Origin: Streptomyces sp. NBC_00414
GTDB taxonomy: Bacteria; Actinomycetota; Actinomycetes; Streptomycetales; Streptomycetaceae
Direction: 5' to 3'
Assembly: GCF_036038375.1 (NCBI RefSeq)
Contig: NZ_CP107935.1
Location: 5,704,001-5,768,000 of the forward strand
Length of the DNA: 64,000 nt
In this document: piece after piece, positions 8,773 through 17,136 of the stretch
Position numbering within the stretch: position 1 is the stretch's first letter
Layout: every line of letters starts with the position of its first letter
Translations under genes and position numbers: made by a program
Notes under the pieces: model-generated
Told to the model about the DNA's origin: nothing
The model's input: the letters and a program-made list of their open reading frames with translations, nothing else
Databases searched by the model: none

Positions 8773-8946
8773 CCGCTACTTCCGCTACCGCCGCTACCTC
8801 GCAGGTCAGAGGCCTGTTCGAGGTAGCGGGAAGGGGTAGCGGTAGCGGATAGGTAGCGCGGGGGTAGCGGCAACCGATGCCGATTGCCGCTACCTCGTTG
8901 TTGCTGGTCAGACGGTGTTTTCGGTGCCGGGTAGCGGAGGTAGCGG
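8773..8946. repeat. GGTAGCGG repeat cluster (candidate oriV iterons)
   Basis: The 7-mer core GTAGCGG or its complement occurs about ten times. Inverted copies are at 8773, 8782, 8791 (exact 9-bp period) and 8887. Direct copies are at 8822, 8835, 8841, 8863, 8930 and 8939, with a variant at 8852. The cluster covers the xis upstream region and the last codons of the DUF3631 gene. Dense, phased short repeats beside replication genes suggest iterons; a TraB-binding site is the alternative. Confidence 0.8.
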
Positions 8947-10059
8947 ATTTGACGGGGGTGGGGGGCAGTAGCGCTGCCAGGCGTCGTGTAGATCGGTGGC
9001 GTAGTAGCCCTTGAGGACCCCGCCTCCGCCGGTTTTGATGTTGCGGGAGCCGACCGGGTCTCCGTCCGCGGTGACGTACTCGCTGAGCATTTTGGAGAGC
9101 TTGCGGGAGTCGAGCGGCTTGCCGTTGAAGTCGGCCCACGGGGCATCGTCGAGGGCGTTGAGGCGGTCGAGGATGGCGACGGTGGGCAGTCGGTCGATCC
9201 CGGTCAGGACCTGGTCCCGGAGATCGGTCAGGAGCCGTATGCCGATGCTGCCCTTGTCGTTGGCGCGGGAGGCTTTGACCATGGTCAGGCAGGCTTCCCG
9301 GGCCCGTTCCGGCCACGGTCCGCCGACTGCGTCGGCGATGGCGAGCAGGGGTTCCCACACGTCCGCGGGCCGGTCGGCCACTCCGTCGGGCATCTCGGGG
9401 AAGGCGTCGGTGACCTGGTCCTGGATGGTTTCGGCCCACTTGGCGAGCCGGTCCCGGAGTTGGTTGCCTTCCCGCACGTGGATGCGGGTGCGGAACTGTT
9501 CGACTTTCTCGTTGCGGGCCCGGCGGCGCATGCGGACGATGACGGACCGGGTCATGATCGTGTCGGGCAGGGAGCCGAGTCCGGCGACGGCGACGGCGCA
9601 GTACGAGGGGAAGCCCTGTACTTGCTGGTTGGAGCCGTCTCCGACGCACCGGTACATGACGCGTCCGCGGGTGTGGCCGGCGTTGATGAACCCGCGGAGC
9701 TGTTCGTTCTCTCCGGCTTTCGGGCCGAAGATCGTGTCGATTTCGTCGAAGAGGATCGTGGGCCGGCCGCCGTCGATGCCGGAGACGGAGCGGAACAGCG
9801 CGGACGCGGACGCGTCGACTGCGGCCATTGACCGGGGTACGAGGGTTTCCACCACTTCCAGTGCCCGGGACTTCCCCGATCCCGGTTCGGGTGAGAGGAA
9901 GGCGAGGCGGGGGGTGGAGTCGAACGCGTCGAGAAGGTGGGCGTGCGCGTCCCACAACGTGACGGCGACGTAGGCGGCTTCGGTGGGGAAGACGTTGAAG
10001 CGCCGGTGGAAGGCTTCTACCTCGTTGAGCAGTGCGGCGCCGTCGATAGGGTCGGTCAT
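8908..10059 (-). CDS. DUF3631 P-loop ATPase, AICE replication
   Basis: A 383-residue protein with a P-loop at about 57-64 (PEPGSGKS), Walker B TILFDEID at 101-108 and the DUF3631 region in the C-terminal half. Such proteins pair with the primase-polymerase of AICEs and are thought to act as the helicase or initiator for element replication. The ATG at 10059 overlaps the preceding stop (ATGA), so translation is coupled. The last codons lie within the GGTAGCGG repeats. A longer reading up to 10233 is rejected because it overlaps the upstream gene. Confidence 0.88.
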   Translation of the reverse strand: MTDPIDGAALLNEVEAFHRRFNVFPTEAAYVAVTLWDAHAHLLDAFDSTPRLAFLSPEPGSGKSRALEVVETLVPRSMAAVDASASALFRSVSGIDGGRPTILFDEIDTIFGPKAGENEQLRGFINAGHTRGRVMYRCVGDGSNQQVQGFPSYCAVAVAGLGSLPDTIMTRSVIVRMRRRARNEKVEQFRTRIHVREGNQLRDRLAKWAETIQDQVTDAFPEMPDGVADRPADVWEPLLAIADAVGGPWPERAREACLTMVKASRANDKGSIGIRLLTDLRDQVLTGIDRLPTVAILDRLNALDDAPWADFNGKPLDSRKLSKMLSEYVTADGDPVGSRNIKTGGGGVLKGYYATDLHDAWQRYCPPPPSNPLPPLPGTENTV

Positions 10060-10409
10060 GCTGCGGCCTTCCCTTCCTGTGTGGTGCGGAGCGGGCAGGT
10101 GTCGCGGTGGGCTGTGTGGTCGGTGATCAGGGCGAGCACGTGGGTCTTGCCGACTGCGCTGCGATCGCGTCCGCACGCGCATTTCGAGGTGGCGGTGGGC
10201 ATCGCGCCGCGCGGGGCGACGATGTGCAGCCACGCGACGGGGTACCGGTCGTCTCCGGTCTGTGAGTCAGGACGAAGTGCAGTGCGGACGCCCTGACGGG
10301 CGGCGCCTTTCGGCTCGCCCACGACCGGTTCGGGTGCGGCGGGTTGGGCGGGGTGCGGGCCGCTCCGCTCTGGTTGGCCTTCCAAGCGGGAGCAGCGGGG
10401 GGTGGTCAT
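10056..10409 (-). CDS. Small AICE protein with Cys/His motif, unknown function
   Basis: A 117-residue protein overlapped by 4 bp at both ends (ATGA with the primase gene and with the DUF3631 gene), so it is part of the replication operon. The N-terminal half is Pro/Gly/Arg-rich. The C-terminal half contains Cys-Ala-Cys-Gly and later His-x4-Cys residues that could bind zinc. I do not recognise a family. Confidence 0.75.
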   Translation of the reverse strand: MTTPRCSRLEGQPERSGPHPAQPAAPEPVVGEPKGAARQGVRTALRPDSQTGDDRYPVAWLHIVAPRGAMPTATSKCACGRDRSAVGKTHVLALITDHTAHRDTCPLRTTQEGKAAA

Positions 10410-11308
10410 GCCGTCTCCCGGGGCCGGACCTTGCGCAGGGAGCTGTCCAGGGCGCTGCGGATGGTGGAGCGGCACTCCGCAGCGGTGAGTCCGCGGGCCT
10501 CTCCCGCCGCTTGGAAGGCGTTCTCTGCCACGTGTCGGGGGAGGTCGCCCCACGCGACGAACCGCCCCACCTTGAACGCGCACCGGTTCAGCGTGATGTT
10601 GCCCTGCTTCTCCGGCGCCGCGGCCACCGTCGCGCACTCGGCTTCCAGCGCGGCCAGAGCCGCTCGGCTCCCGTCGACCACGGGCAACCGCAACGGCACC
10701 ACCGGTTGCGCGGGGGCGGGTTGCAACATCGCCAGCAGCCACCCCGGCAGCGGTGCCGGGGCGGTGTCGTTGACGGTCTCGTACGAGCCGCCCGGGGTGA
10801 TGCTGCCCGCGGCGACGACGTATCCGCCCCATGCCCTCGTGTCGACCAGGGGTGCGAGGGTGCCCGCGGTGTTGCCCAGCCGAATACCCGCCGGGGCGGT
10901 GAAGTACAGGTGTTGTCCGCCGCTCGCGGTCCGGACGCGGTAGGTGGTGGGGACGGCGTGGCCGGTGCGCTCGCAGAGCGCCTCAAAGGTCGTCGCGCCG
11001 TCAGGCGCGTCCGCACTGCTGTTGCCATTGTCCTGGCTCTTGGGCACGTCCAGGTCGACGACGACCAGACCGGACGGGCCGGTGGCCAGACCGATGTTGG
11101 CAGGGCTGTTCTCCCAGCACAGAGCGATGCGGTGCGGGTCGACGGTCGCCCGCTCCTGCCACTTCAGATGCCCGTTGGCGCAGTCGCCGGTGGTGGGGCA
11201 CCGGTCGGCCCCGTGCAGTGCGGGCCGCTTCGTGCCCGGACGCAGCGGGAAGACGTGCCACCCGCGCGCAGCCGCAGCCAGTGCTGCGTTCAGCAGAGGC
11301 GCGCTCAT
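10406..11308 (-). CDS. Bifunctional DNA primase/polymerase (Prim-Pol)
   Basis: A 300-residue archaeo-eukaryotic-type primase. The catalytic acidic pair is in VVVDLDV (Asp85, Asp87), and the nucleotide-binding SGGQHLYF has His133. N-terminal residues 8-30 (AALAAAARGWHVFPLRPG) are the typical Prim-Pol opening. It makes this a RepPP-type AICE: primer synthesis and replication of the excised circle. The ATG at 11308 overlaps the methylase stop by 4 bp. Confidence 0.92.
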   Translation of the reverse strand: MSAPLLNAALAAAARGWHVFPLRPGTKRPALHGADRCPTTGDCANGHLKWQERATVDPHRIALCWENSPANIGLATGPSGLVVVDLDVPKSQDNGNSSADAPDGATTFEALCERTGHAVPTTYRVRTASGGQHLYFTAPAGIRLGNTAGTLAPLVDTRAWGGYVVAAGSITPGGSYETVNDTAPAPLPGWLLAMLQPAPAQPVVPLRLPVVDGSRAALAALEAECATVAAAPEKQGNITLNRCAFKVGRFVAWGDLPRHVAENAFQAAGEARGLTAAECRSTIRSALDSSLRKVRPRETA

Positions 11309-12045
11309 GCCGCGACCCCCACTTCGAGCACGGGCGCCACCGCGAGGAACGCCCGACCGATCCACTGCGTGTAGGCGGGCGGAAGGGCCTCCCGCAGACG
11401 GAAGTGGTCGGTGGACCAGTCGATGCCCTTGGCCTCCCGGATCTCCGCCACGGTGGCCTTGCCACCTCCCTCGCCGTAGGCGGCGACGTAGGGGCCCTCC
11501 CGGTACTCGCCGTGACGCCAACCCCGCACATAGCCGCGGTGCTTGGGGTGGGCCGGCTGCGTAGTGGTCCAGCCTCCGAGTTCGAAGTAGCGGTGCATGA
11601 GCACGGCGAGCCCGAACTGTTCCCCGCACAACCGGATGTCCTTGCGGACTTCGGAGCCGGGCACGTTCTCCATCACGTACGGTCGGCCCGTGGCTTCCAG
11701 CGCGGCCCGCGTCGGGGCGATGAGCCGGGGGTAGGTGCGGCCGATCGCAGCGTTGCGCGCCTTGTTGGTGCCCTTGGTCGGAGCCCCTTCGCCCTGACAG
11801 GGGGGCGAGGCGTGGATGAAGTCGTACTCGTGGCCGTGCGCGCGGATGTACTCGATCGCATCCGCCTGGTGGAAGGCGTCACCGCAGTAGTCCGGTTGTG
11901 CCACGTGGTCGATGCCGGTGATGTGGCAGTTGCCGAACGCGCGCCGGTAGCCCTCGGCGGCGCCGCCGATGCACGAGTAGGCATCGAGCACACGCACGGG
12001 TTCGAGCAGGGCGAGCAGTCGCCCGATATCGGGTCGATGGGTCAT
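11305..12045 (-). CDS. Orphan C5-cytosine DNA methyltransferase-like protein
   Basis: A 246-residue phage-type cytosine methylase. The SAM-binding opening is VLDAYSCIGGAAEG at about 19-32, the catalytic PPCQ is at 81-84 (Cys83) and ENV is at 126-128. The target-recognition part is short. No restriction gene is adjacent, and the gene is embedded in the replication operon, so the likely role is self-protection of the transferred DNA against host restriction. The ATG at 12045 is preferred to a TTG at 12087. A CTGGAG/CTCCAG inverted repeat lies just before it. Confidence 0.87.
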   Translation of the reverse strand: MTHRPDIGRLLALLEPVRVLDAYSCIGGAAEGYRRAFGNCHITGIDHVAQPDYCGDAFHQADAIEYIRAHGHEYDFIHASPPCQGEGAPTKGTNKARNAAIGRTYPRLIAPTRAALEATGRPYVMENVPGSEVRKDIRLCGEQFGLAVLMHRYFELGGWTTTQPAHPKHRGYVRGWRHGEYREGPYVAAYGEGGGKATVAEIREAKGIDWSTDHFRLREALPPAYTQWIGRAFLAVAPVLEVGVAA

Positions 12046-12084
12046 CCTGGAGGTCTCCAGTTCCTTTGATGGATGCTGGTTGGG

Positions 12085-12129
12085 CAAGGGCGGCCCCGCG
12101 TCATTGGCGTGAGGTGGGGGCCGCCCTTG
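12085..12129 (-). promoter_or_regulatory. 13-bp inverted repeat upstream of the methylase gene
   Basis: CAAGGGCGGCCCC (12085-12097) pairs with GGGGCCGCCCTTG (12117-12129) around a 19-base loop. It sits between the small membrane protein gene and the methylase, where it could stabilise or attenuate the operon transcript. Confidence 0.6.
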
Positions 12130-12135
12130 GCGTAG

Positions 12136-12447
12136 CTAGAGGTGCTTGCCGCGCGCGAGCCGGAGGGTGATTCCTCCGAATCCGATCGGTCCGGCGGCGC
12201 CTGCGATGACGGTCACGGTGTGGGCTGCGGCGTCGAGCAGCGCGCACAGCGCGACGACCAGACCCCAGCCCCCGAGCGCGGCGGCGCCGGCGATGGCGAG
12301 CGGAATCAGGATTCGGCGCCACGGGAGGCCGGTCGGGTCGGTGGTGTGAACGACAAGGACGACCGGTGCCCCGGTGGCTTCGGCACGGCGGTAGGCGTCG
12401 GCGGGGACGTGCGGGGCGATGATTCCCGGCGGGTCGTGGTAGGTCAT
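12136..12447 (-). CDS. Small AICE membrane protein
   Basis: A 103-residue protein. A cytoplasmic-looking N-terminus (1-42) is followed by two hydrophobic helices at about 45-70 and 72-95. Such small membrane proteins (Spd-like) accompany TraB and help spread the element within the recipient mycelium, but there is no diagnostic motif. It lies after the GGTGTCA repeat cluster. Confidence 0.7.
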   Translation of the reverse strand: MTYHDPPGIIAPHVPADAYRRAEATGAPVVLVVHTTDPTGLPWRRILIPLAIAGAAALGGWGLVVALCALLDAAAHTVTVIAGAAGPIGFGGITLRLARGKHL

Positions 12448-12511
12448 TCGGGCCTTCCTCGGGTGGGGCGCGCGCCGTGTCCGCAGGGGCTGCGGGGGCG
12501 CGTGCGGGTGA

Positions 12512-12620
12512 GGTGTCAGGCGGGTGTCACAGGGGTGTCAGGGGCGGGTGTCAGGGCGCGTGACACCTGCGCCTGCCTAGGGGTTTGGGTGTCACGGGGC
12601 CGTGACGGTGTCAGGTGTCA
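12512..12620. repeat. GGTGTCA repeat cluster at traB 3' end (candidate clt)
   Basis: GGTGTCA occurs directly at 12512, 12523, 12534, 12547, 12588, 12607 and 12614, and inverted at 12561. The first three are spaced 11 bp apart, about one helical turn. The last overlaps the traB stop codon. TraB translocases recognise clusters of 8-bp repeats (TRS) in the clt locus, so this is the best clt candidate in the element. The rest of 12448-12617 has no gene. Confidence 0.78.
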
Positions 12621-14702
12621 CGCGGCTGTCAGGGACGGCACGATGCGCCACCGGCCGGTGGTGTTCGTCGGCGCGAGTCGACCCTCCGCGGCTGCCTCCG
12701 CGAGCTTCTTGGACACCCACGGGCGGGAGAGGTTGTGGCGGTCGCACCAGTCGGACAGATCCTTGGGACCGATGATCATCTGTCCGTCGCGTTCGAACTC
12801 CGCGAGCGCCTCCGCGAGCAGCCGGCGGGCCTCTTCCCCCTTCGGCTTGCGGCCGGTGCCCTCTCCGAAGACCGGGGCATCGTCTCCGTCCTGCACCGCA
12901 GGGAGTTCCTCCTCCGGGTCGATCTGCTCGTCCTCGGGGTCGTGTCGCGGGGCGTCGTCCGTGTCGTCGTCCTCCGGATCGACGTGCGGTGCGCCATGCC
13001 CGTCCCCGGGGACCGGCCGACCGCTGTACGCCTTGCCCGCGATGGATGCGGCGGCCCCTGCGGTGATCGGGTCGGCGGTGGCGCCGTTGCGCTGTGCCCA
13101 CGCGGCGACGACTTCCATGAGGGACACCGAGCGGTGGGTGAAGGCGCGGGTGCGCCCCGGCGAGGCGTAGCGGTCCTCGGGCACGCCCGTGCTCACGAGG
13201 TAGCAGTAACCGGGCTTGCGGTTGCCCCACGCCCCCGGGTGCGCGCCCGCGTCCAAGACCCGGTCGGGCAGGGAGAATCCCTCGTCGCGCGGGTCGCAGC
13301 CGAGCGCGATCACGGATGGCAGCGCCGCGCGGGTGCTCGTGCTCACCTGGTCGTAGGAGGGACGCTGCAACGAGACGATCAGGGAGACACCCGCGGAGCG
13401 GGCCTCTTGCGAGATCCCGGTGAACGCGTCGTCCCCCAGCGCCCGCAGGGTACTTGCGGCCTCTTCCATCCAGGCCACGAGGAACGGCATCCCGGGGCAT
13501 CCGCACACTGTGCCGTCCGGCCGGCAGGAGTGCTTGGGGTCGCTCTGCTGCTGCGCTGCCTGCGGGAGCCACTGCCGGTAGGCGTGCTGCCCAAGCCACC
13601 GCGTGCGGGCGGGGATGACCTCTTGCAGGGCTTCCACCATGACTTCGGTGGGGGTGCCGCCCTCGGCTGCCCAGTCGATGCCGGGAAGCAGGGGGCGGAA
13701 GTCCTGGAACATCTTCGGGTCGGACAGCCACAGCAGCACGTCCGAGCGGGAAAGGATCTCGGTTTGCAGGTTCAGGGCGGTGTCGCCCTTGCCGGAGCCG
13801 GAGCCGCCGGCGATGAGCACGTGGGTGCCGTTGCGGCCCGCCTGCGGGTCGCCGGGCAGCCACAGGTGCATCGGGGCGCCGTCGTCGTAGCGGCCGATCA
13901 CGAGCGGCTCCGCGATCGAACCCCCGAGGTTCGAGGGCCCGTCCCATTCGACGACCTCGGCAAGCATGTCCTCGGGGACGATGACCAGGTCCCCGCGGCG
14001 GTTGGAGTCCGGGTCGGGCTGGTAGCGCACCGCGGAGACAGGCAGGTCCAACGCGGACGCGAGCAGCCCGAGCGCCTTCGTCACGTCCTCGTTGGTCTGC
14101 TCCCCCGCAGCCACCGCGAGCGGCGCGGTCACCCGGTTCGGTTCCACCTTCGCGGCGCCGATCTGCGCACGGGCCAGCCCGATCTTCTCCATCAGGCCCT
14201 TGTCACCGCCCTGCCCACTCGCCTCCCCATCCGAGGTGCGCAGGATCAGGCGCACGTTCCACGACAGAGCGACGACCGGCCCGCCCATCAGATACAGGTC
14301 ATCCAAAGGTCCGGCGAGCGGCCCCGCGAGGCACGCCCCGGTCACCCACGCGGAGCCCGCGGCAACAGTGATCGCGGAGTGCAGCCGGCGCTGAGCGGAG
14401 GTGTTGCGGCCGACCCACCAGGTGACGCCCGTGAGGGCGACGGAGGCGAGGGTGAGGCCGACTCCGGCCGGAGCGCTCTCCCCCCACCGCCAGTTCCCCA
14501 GAGCGCCCGCGACTCCGGCCGCGCCGACTCCCAGCCACGGCGGAAGATGCGGCTTGGCCCGGTTGAGGAGGTACGCGCCGATCCCGCCGCCGGAGCCGGC
14601 TCCCTGCCCGGGGAGGAGACCCTCGCCCCGGTACTCGGCGACGATGCCGTCGCCGAGGTAGTCGGTGTGCCGCGCGCGGCCACCGCTGCTGTTCCTTGCC
14701 AT
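12618..14702 (-). CDS. traB: TraB/FtsK-like conjugal DNA translocase
   Basis: A 694-residue hexameric motor that moves double-stranded element DNA into the recipient. Two to four N-terminal membrane segments lie at about 50-150. Walker A GGSGSGKG is at 299-306 and Walker B-like FLVAWMEE follows. An acidic linker (about 565-610, DPEDDDTDD-rich) leads to a C-terminal winged helix (about 625-690) that would read the clt repeats. The ATG at 14702 has AGAGGG eight bases upstream. The TTG at 14708 is rejected. The candidate clt repeats begin at its stop codon. Confidence 0.95.
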   Translation of the reverse strand: MARNSSGGRARHTDYLGDGIVAEYRGEGLLPGQGAGSGGGIGAYLLNRAKPHLPPWLGVGAAGVAGALGNWRWGESAPAGVGLTLASVALTGVTWWVGRNTSAQRRLHSAITVAAGSAWVTGACLAGPLAGPLDDLYLMGGPVVALSWNVRLILRTSDGEASGQGGDKGLMEKIGLARAQIGAAKVEPNRVTAPLAVAAGEQTNEDVTKALGLLASALDLPVSAVRYQPDPDSNRRGDLVIVPEDMLAEVVEWDGPSNLGGSIAEPLVIGRYDDGAPMHLWLPGDPQAGRNGTHVLIAGGSGSGKGDTALNLQTEILSRSDVLLWLSDPKMFQDFRPLLPGIDWAAEGGTPTEVMVEALQEVIPARTRWLGQHAYRQWLPQAAQQQSDPKHSCRPDGTVCGCPGMPFLVAWMEEAASTLRALGDDAFTGISQEARSAGVSLIVSLQRPSYDQVSTSTRAALPSVIALGCDPRDEGFSLPDRVLDAGAHPGAWGNRKPGYCYLVSTGVPEDRYASPGRTRAFTHRSVSLMEVVAAWAQRNGATADPITAGAAASIAGKAYSGRPVPGDGHGAPHVDPEDDDTDDAPRHDPEDEQIDPEEELPAVQDGDDAPVFGEGTGRKPKGEEARRLLAEALAEFERDGQMIIGPKDLSDWCDRHNLSRPWVSKKLAEAAAEGRLAPTNTTGRWRIVPSLTAA

Positions 14703-14714
14703 GGTCAACCCTCT

Positions 14715-15329
14715 TTACTGCTGTGACCAGTCGATGACGGGCGCCTGCGGTTTGCGGGCCCGGTGGCGGACGCGGTTGATCTCTTCCTCGTACTCCTGCT
14801 GGAACGTCGCGTAGGCCGCAGCCGCGCTCTTGGCCGCGTGGCGCAGGTCGTCGGAGGCGCGGCGCATCTTGCGCGACACCTTGGCCGCACGCAGGCGGGA
14901 GCCGAACGCGCGTCCCTCCGGGTCCGGCACCGCCGCGAGCACGCCGTTCAAAATCTCCGCGCCCATGGCCACCTCGATGGACAGCGTTACGGCAGCCGCG
15001 CGCAGGGTGTTGCAGTAGTTGCGGATCAGCGCGGGGGAGCTGAAGTCCGGAGCGGGGAGCAGGGTTTCGTGCCCGCGCCGGCCGCTGTTGCCGCGGGCAC
15101 GGTTGTTGTTCACGGTGATGTTGACGGGCGGGACGAACGAGCCGCCCATCGCGCCGACGAACCCTCCGACCGCTGCTCCCGCGTTGGTGAACTTGTTGCC
15201 CTTGCCGTGGTTGCTGTTGCTGTTGTTGGGCCTCTGGTACGGCTGCTGCGCCTGGTGTCGGGCGAAGTTGCGGGCCTGCGCGGAAGCGCTCGGGCCGCCG
15301 TTGCGCTGGCCTGCGTTGTTTGAAGCCAC
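14715..15329 (-). CDS. AICE transfer-associated protein upstream of traB
   Basis: A 204-residue protein with a disordered N-terminus rich in Asn, Gln and Gly (1-50), a glycine-rich hydrophobic patch (about 50-65) and a basic, helical C-terminal half (about 100-200) predicted to be coiled. It is 12 bp from traB in the same operon. I recognise the arrangement from other AICEs but not a defined biochemical role. Confidence 0.75.
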   Translation of the reverse strand: MASNNAGQRNGGPSASAQARNFARHQAQQPYQRPNNSNSNHGKGNKFTNAGAAVGGFVGAMGGSFVPPVNITVNNNRARGNSGRRGHETLLPAPDFSSPALIRNYCNTLRAAAVTLSIEVAMGAEILNGVLAAVPDPEGRAFGSRLRAAKVSRKMRRASDDLRHAAKSAAAAYATFQQEYEEEINRVRHRARKPQAPVIDWSQQ

Positions 15330-15346
15330 AGTTCCTCCTGGTCAGG

Positions 15347-15811
15347 TCAGTGGGTGCGGCGGACGATGAACCACGCGGTCTGTGTGCCGAGCAGGAGCAG
15401 CAGCCACCAGATCTCCAGCGGACCGGCGAGCGGGCCGGCCGCGACCGCGAGAGCCACCCATCCCCCGGCGAGAGCGGAGACGGCCGCGAGCGTGATCCGC
15501 CACGCGAGCGCGGATCCGTCGGCGGGGTGGGCGCGCTGGACGATGGCGAGCCAGACGAGGGGCGCGAGCGCGGCCGGGGCGAGCACGAGAGCCGCCCACC
15601 ACGCGAGCGTGTGCAGGATGGCGGTGAGAGCGAACGCCAGTAACGCCAGCCCGGTGGGGGCGAGCGCACGGCGGTGGTCCCACGCGAACAGCGCGAGCGC
15701 AGAGGCCGCTCGCCCGGTCAGGGAGTGCCGGTGTTCCGGCACGACGACGATGTACGGCTGCCGTCCGCGGCCACGTTGGCGCGGGATACGGACGGTCTTC
15801 GGGCTGGCCAT
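15347..15811 (-). CDS. Four-helix membrane protein of the transfer operon
   Basis: A 154-residue protein. A basic N-terminus (1-30) is followed by hydrophobic helices at about 34-50, 52-90, 105-130 and 133-150. No catalytic motif. Spd-type small membrane proteins in this position assist intramycelial spread; that role is inferred only from location. Confidence 0.72.
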   Translation of the reverse strand: MASPKTVRIPRQRGRGRQPYIVVVPEHRHSLTGRAASALALFAWDHRRALAPTGLALLAFALTAILHTLAWWAALVLAPAALAPLVWLAIVQRAHPADGSALAWRITLAAVSALAGGWVALAVAAGPLAGPLEIWWLLLLLGTQTAWFIVRRTH

Positions 15812-15844
15812 GAAAGGCCCCTTCCAGACTGGACGATGGGGTGT

Positions 15845-16228
15845 TCAGGCGACGCGCTGTTCGTCCTCGGGGTACGCGCAGGGCACACACACCCCGAGCG
15901 AGGTGGGGATGACGTAGCCGGCATCCGCGCGGCACTGCGGGCAGGTGCGGCGCGCGGTGTTGGCCTTGGCCAGCGCGGCCCGTTTCGCCGGTGTCATGGG
16001 CCGGACGGGCTTGGCGCAGTCGAGGCGGTAGAGGTAGGCGACCAGCGGGCCGCGCCGGTAGCGCGGGCGCAGCACCTGCCCGGCGACCGGCTGCCCACCA
16101 GGGCGCAGACCGCGGGCTCGGAGCTGCCGGCGGGTGGCGTATCCGTCGGGGGCGCAGCGCCACGGGAAGGTGGGGATCCCGTGGCGGGCGCCGGACGGGT
16201 CGAAGCACTTGGCGTAGGAGTACGACAT
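15845..16228 (-). CDS. RRQRL-motif zinc-binding protein
   Basis: A 127-residue protein with the motif RRQLRARGLRPGG near residues 33-45 and a C-terminal zinc ribbon, CPQC followed by CVPC. This matches a family known from AICEs and actinobacterial plasmids. GGGAGG precedes the ATG. Function in transfer or replication is not established. Confidence 0.8.
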   Translation of the reverse strand: MSYSYAKCFDPSGARHGIPTFPWRCAPDGYATRRQLRARGLRPGGQPVAGQVLRPRYRRGPLVAYLYRLDCAKPVRPMTPAKRAALAKANTARRTCPQCRADAGYVIPTSLGVCVPCAYPEDEQRVA

Positions 16229-16245
16229 GGGAGCCGTCCTCCCGT

Positions 16246-17136
16246 TCAGCCGGTGAGCGCGGTCGGGAGGTCTGCGAGGTGCGGCTCACGGGTCTTGACC
16301 CGTCCGCGGGCGGTGCGGGCCGTCGACTCCGACGTCCCCAGCCCCGCCGCGGCCATGGCCTGTGTCATGCGGGCCGTGCTCGGCTGCGTGAAGTCGGTCC
16401 CGTACAGGGCGCGCACCAACTGATCGACCCGGTTCGGGTAGATCACCGGGGCGCACAGGTCGACGGGCGTCGACGCCCTGGTGACGGGGACCGGATCCGT
16501 GGTGACGGGCGTCGACGCAGCCTCCACAGCCACCGGCACGGCCACAGCCGCGGACACCGGATCCAGCACCGGAACCACGGAGGCAGCCGACGGGGCGGTC
16601 GGACGGTCGACGCTCACCATGACGGGCGTCGAGGGCGCTTCGACGCTCGGCGGCGGGACGTTGACGCCCGTCGACGCCCGTCGGGCGAGGTAGGCGTGGA
16701 CCTGCCGCATGAGCGCACCGAACGCCAGCAGCGCGGCCACCGGAGGAACCGCGGCCACCACATAGTTCAAGGCCCCGGCATCCTGCCCGACGCCCGCCAC
16801 GTTCAGCGCGATGGAAGCGCCGTCGCCTGCGGTGACCAGGCCGATTGCCCACCAGTCGACCCGGTGGGCGAGCGAGGCACGCAGGATCAGCAGTTCACCG
16901 ATCACGATGAACAGGTCCACCGTGGCCGGCCACGCCCACGACCGGGCGACCGCATCGGCCATGCCGTGACGGGCGGCGACTTCCTGCAAGTGCTCGTAGG
17001 AGAGCCAGAACGCCACCGCCGTCAGGAGCACCGTGAGCACGGCCGCGAGAGCGGTGATCGCGTGGTCCACCGCGGCGGGCGTCGACGCGGTTTCGACGGG
17101 CGTCAACGACGCGTCGACGCGGGCCGGAGCATTCAT
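16246..17136 (-). CDS. DUF2637 (SpdB-like) membrane protein
   Basis: A 296-residue protein. Four hydrophobic helices lie in residues about 25-155 (DUF2637), followed by a Pro/Val/Thr linker with repeated ASTPV units and a basic C-terminal helical domain. SpdB proteins work with TraB in spreading the element. The ATG at 17136 overlaps the preceding stop by 4 bp. The DNA encoding the linker and N-terminus is full of GCGTCGACG repeats. Confidence 0.82.
   Translation of the reverse strand: MNAPARVDASLTPVETASTPAAVDHAITALAAVLTVLLTAVAFWLSYEHLQEVAARHGMADAVARSWAWPATVDLFIVIGELLILRASLAHRVDWWAIGLVTAGDGASIALNVAGVGQDAGALNYVVAAVPPVAALLAFGALMRQVHAYLARRASTGVNVPPPSVEAPSTPVMVSVDRPTAPSAASVVPVLDPVSAAVAVPVAVEAASTPVTTDPVPVTRASTPVDLCAPVIYPNRVDQLVRALYGTDFTQPSTARMTQAMAAAGLGTSESTARTARGRVKTREPHLADLPTALTG
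16459..17120. repeat. Scattered GCGTCGACG repeats inside the DUF2637 gene
   Basis: Copies or near-copies of GCGTCGACG occur at about 16459, 16468, 16509, 16605, 16669, 17079 and 17111, with degenerate ones between. Many encode ASTPV peptide units, so protein-level repetition may explain them. A DNA-binding role cannot be excluded. Confidence 0.5.

Noticed and set aside
12615..14726. 703-codon open frame on the plus strand
   Set aside because: Antisense to traB, which has all its motifs; GC-skew artefact.
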